Assembly (NCBI GenBank): GCA_030042885.1 | Contig: JASHYW010000330.1 | Span: forward strand, 1-6,576 | Direction: 5' to 3' | DNA length: 6,576 bases | Origin: Streptosporangiaceae bacterium | GTDB lineage: Bacteria; Actinomycetota; Actinomycetes; Streptosporangiales; Streptosporangiaceae | Shown: one piece after another, positions 5,895 to 6,576 of the stretch | Position numbering within the stretch: the stretch's first letter is position 1 | Layout of the letters: each line of letters starts with the position of its first letter | The notes under the pieces: generated by a model | Seen by the model: the letters and a program-made list of their open reading frames with translations, nothing else | Told to the model about the DNA's origin: nothing | The model's database searches: none | Position numbers and translations under genes: made by a program

Positions 5895-6312
5895 TGTCGG
5901 CACGGCGCACGGTGCCGGCCAGCTCGACTGGCTGCTCGATGATCTCGTGCGACGAGTCGCGCACATCACCAAGGCCGTCATCTTGTCCCAGGACGGGATG
6001 ACGCTCGGCGCGTCGGAGACACTGGAGCGCGACGACGCCGAGCACCTGGCCGCCCTGGCCGCCGGATTCCAGTCGCTGGCTCGCGGCGTCAGCCGGCATT
6101 TCGGCGGCGGCGCGGTCCGGCAGACGGTCATCGAGATGGAATCGGGATTCCTGCTGGTGACCGCGGCCGGAAACGGAACGTGCCTCGCGGTCATCACCGG
6201 GCCGGGCGCCGACCTGGGCCTGGTCGCGTACGAGATGGCCGTCCTGGTCAGGCGGTCCGGGGAGCATATCAGGGTCAATACGCGCGCGACCGCCCTGAGC
6301 GGCTCGGATTAA
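5884..6312 (+). CDS. Roadblock/LC7 domain protein, CvnB-like (conservon component B)
   Basis: This 142-residue protein is a typical single roadblock/LC7 domain. The start region GQLDWLLDDLVRRVAHITKA is the family's first helix. It is followed by a strand and turn VILSQDGMTLGAS, a long helix AEHLAALAAGFQSLARGVSRHF, the strands TVIEMESGFLLVTAAG and TCLAVIT, and a final helix GLVAYEMAVLVRRSGEHI. There is no signal peptide or membrane segment, so it is cytosolic. Roadblock proteins dimerise and act as scaffolds or regulators of small Ras-like GTPases (MglB is the bacterial model). In the Streptomyces coelicolor conservons, CvnB joins CvnA, CvnC and the GTPase CvnD in a membrane-associated complex. 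The start overlaps the kinase stop by 11 nt (stop TGA 5892-5894), implying translational coupling and matched amounts. The stop is TAA 6310-6312. Confidence 0.94.
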   Translation: MEPDVGTAHGAGQLDWLLDDLVRRVAHITKAVILSQDGMTLGASETLERDDAEHLAALAAGFQSLARGVSRHFGGGAVRQTVIEMESGFLLVTAAGNGTCLAVITGPGADLGLVAYEMAVLVRRSGEHIRVNTRATALSGSD

Positions 6313-6316
6313 GAGG
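6313..6316 (+). promoter_or_regulatory. Ribosome binding site of the DUF742 gene (GAGG)
   Basis: GAGG begins directly after the roadblock stop codon and is four bases from ATG 6321. It fixes the start of the next gene and shows the 8-nt intergenic gap holds only this signal, so the genes are co-transcribed. Confidence 0.6.
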
Positions 6317-6320
6317 CTCC

Positions 6321-6576
6321 ATGCCGTCCCACGACGAACGATGGCTGGACGCCGAGGCCGGGCCGCTGGTCCGGCCGTACGCGCTGACTGGGGGCCGGAC
6401 CAGGCACACCGGCGAATCGTTCGACCTGGTCGCTACGGTGACCGCCACCCGCGCCTTCGCCGACCTGGCCACGCTGGCGCCCGAGCACGTCAGCGTGCTC
6501 CAGCTCGCCCGGGCGCGGACGACCGTGGCCGACATCGCCTCCGACGTCGACCTCCCGCTCGGCGTGGTCCGGATCA
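6321..6576 (+). CDS. DUF742 protein, CvnC-like (conservon component C), 3' end outside window
   Basis: Eighty-five codons are visible, starting MPSHDERWLDAEAGPLVRPY, and the frame is open at the window edge. Family hallmarks are GPLVRPYALTGGRT near residues 15-28, LAPEHVSVLQL near 54-64, and VADIASDVDLPLGVVRI at the end. The last of these reads like a helix-turn-helix-type segment, as DUF742 proteins have. Family members are usually about 110-140 residues, so roughly a third is missing. The protein is cytosolic, with no signal or membrane segment. In conservons it is encoded between the roadblock gene and the Ras-like GTPase gene and its product associates with the complex; its biochemical role is not known. 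It is the third gene of the operon, 8 nt after the roadblock stop. Confidence 0.92.
   Translation, partial: MPSHDERWLDAEAGPLVRPYALTGGRTRHTGESFDLVATVTATRAFADLATLAPEHVSVLQLARARTTVADIASDVDLPLGVVRI

Overview
The window is high-GC DNA with G/C-biased third codon positions, typical of an actinobacterium. The strongest pointer is a conservon-type gene set (nitrate-sensing-type histidine kinase, roadblock/LC7 protein, DUF742 protein), which is characteristic of filamentous actinobacteria such as Streptomyces, Frankia and Actinomadura relatives. I cannot name the genus from sequence alone.

Layout. At 2-253 (+) is the last part of a gene that enters from the left. Only a disordered Gly/Gln/Pro/Tyr-rich tail is visible, opening with four copies of a 24-bp repeat. 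It stops at a TAG that sits exactly where the repeat pattern expects a Tyr codon, and the same pattern continues beyond the stop. At 254-360 is a short convergent intergenic stretch with GC-rich inverted repeats. At 361-2631 (-) is a PcrA/UvrD-type superfamily 1A DNA helicase with all expected motifs and a C-terminal Tudor-like RNA polymerase-binding domain. It carries a short insert of atypical codon use between motifs II and III. At 2632-2882 is a divergent intergenic region holding the control signals of the helicase and of the rightward operon.

At 2883-5894 (+) is a membrane sensor histidine kinase: TM, NIT sensor, TM, HAMP, kinase core, then a disordered tail of about 370 residues. At 5884-6312 (+) is a roadblock/LC7 protein that overlaps the kinase by 11 nt. 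At 6321-6576 (+) is a DUF742 protein cut off by the window end. These match CvnA, CvnB and CvnC of the Streptomyces conservons. By established synteny a small Ras-like GTPase (CvnD) should follow just outside the window. In that model the kinase-like CvnA is the membrane sensor and scaffold, and CvnB and CvnC join it in a complex reminiscent of eukaryotic G-protein-coupled signalling.

The window contains no tRNA, rRNA, CRISPR array, transposase or phage gene that I can see. The main system is known in outline. The most unusual local signals are the amber codon in the repeat-rich tail, the codon-atypical insert in the helicase, and the two competing starts of the kinase.
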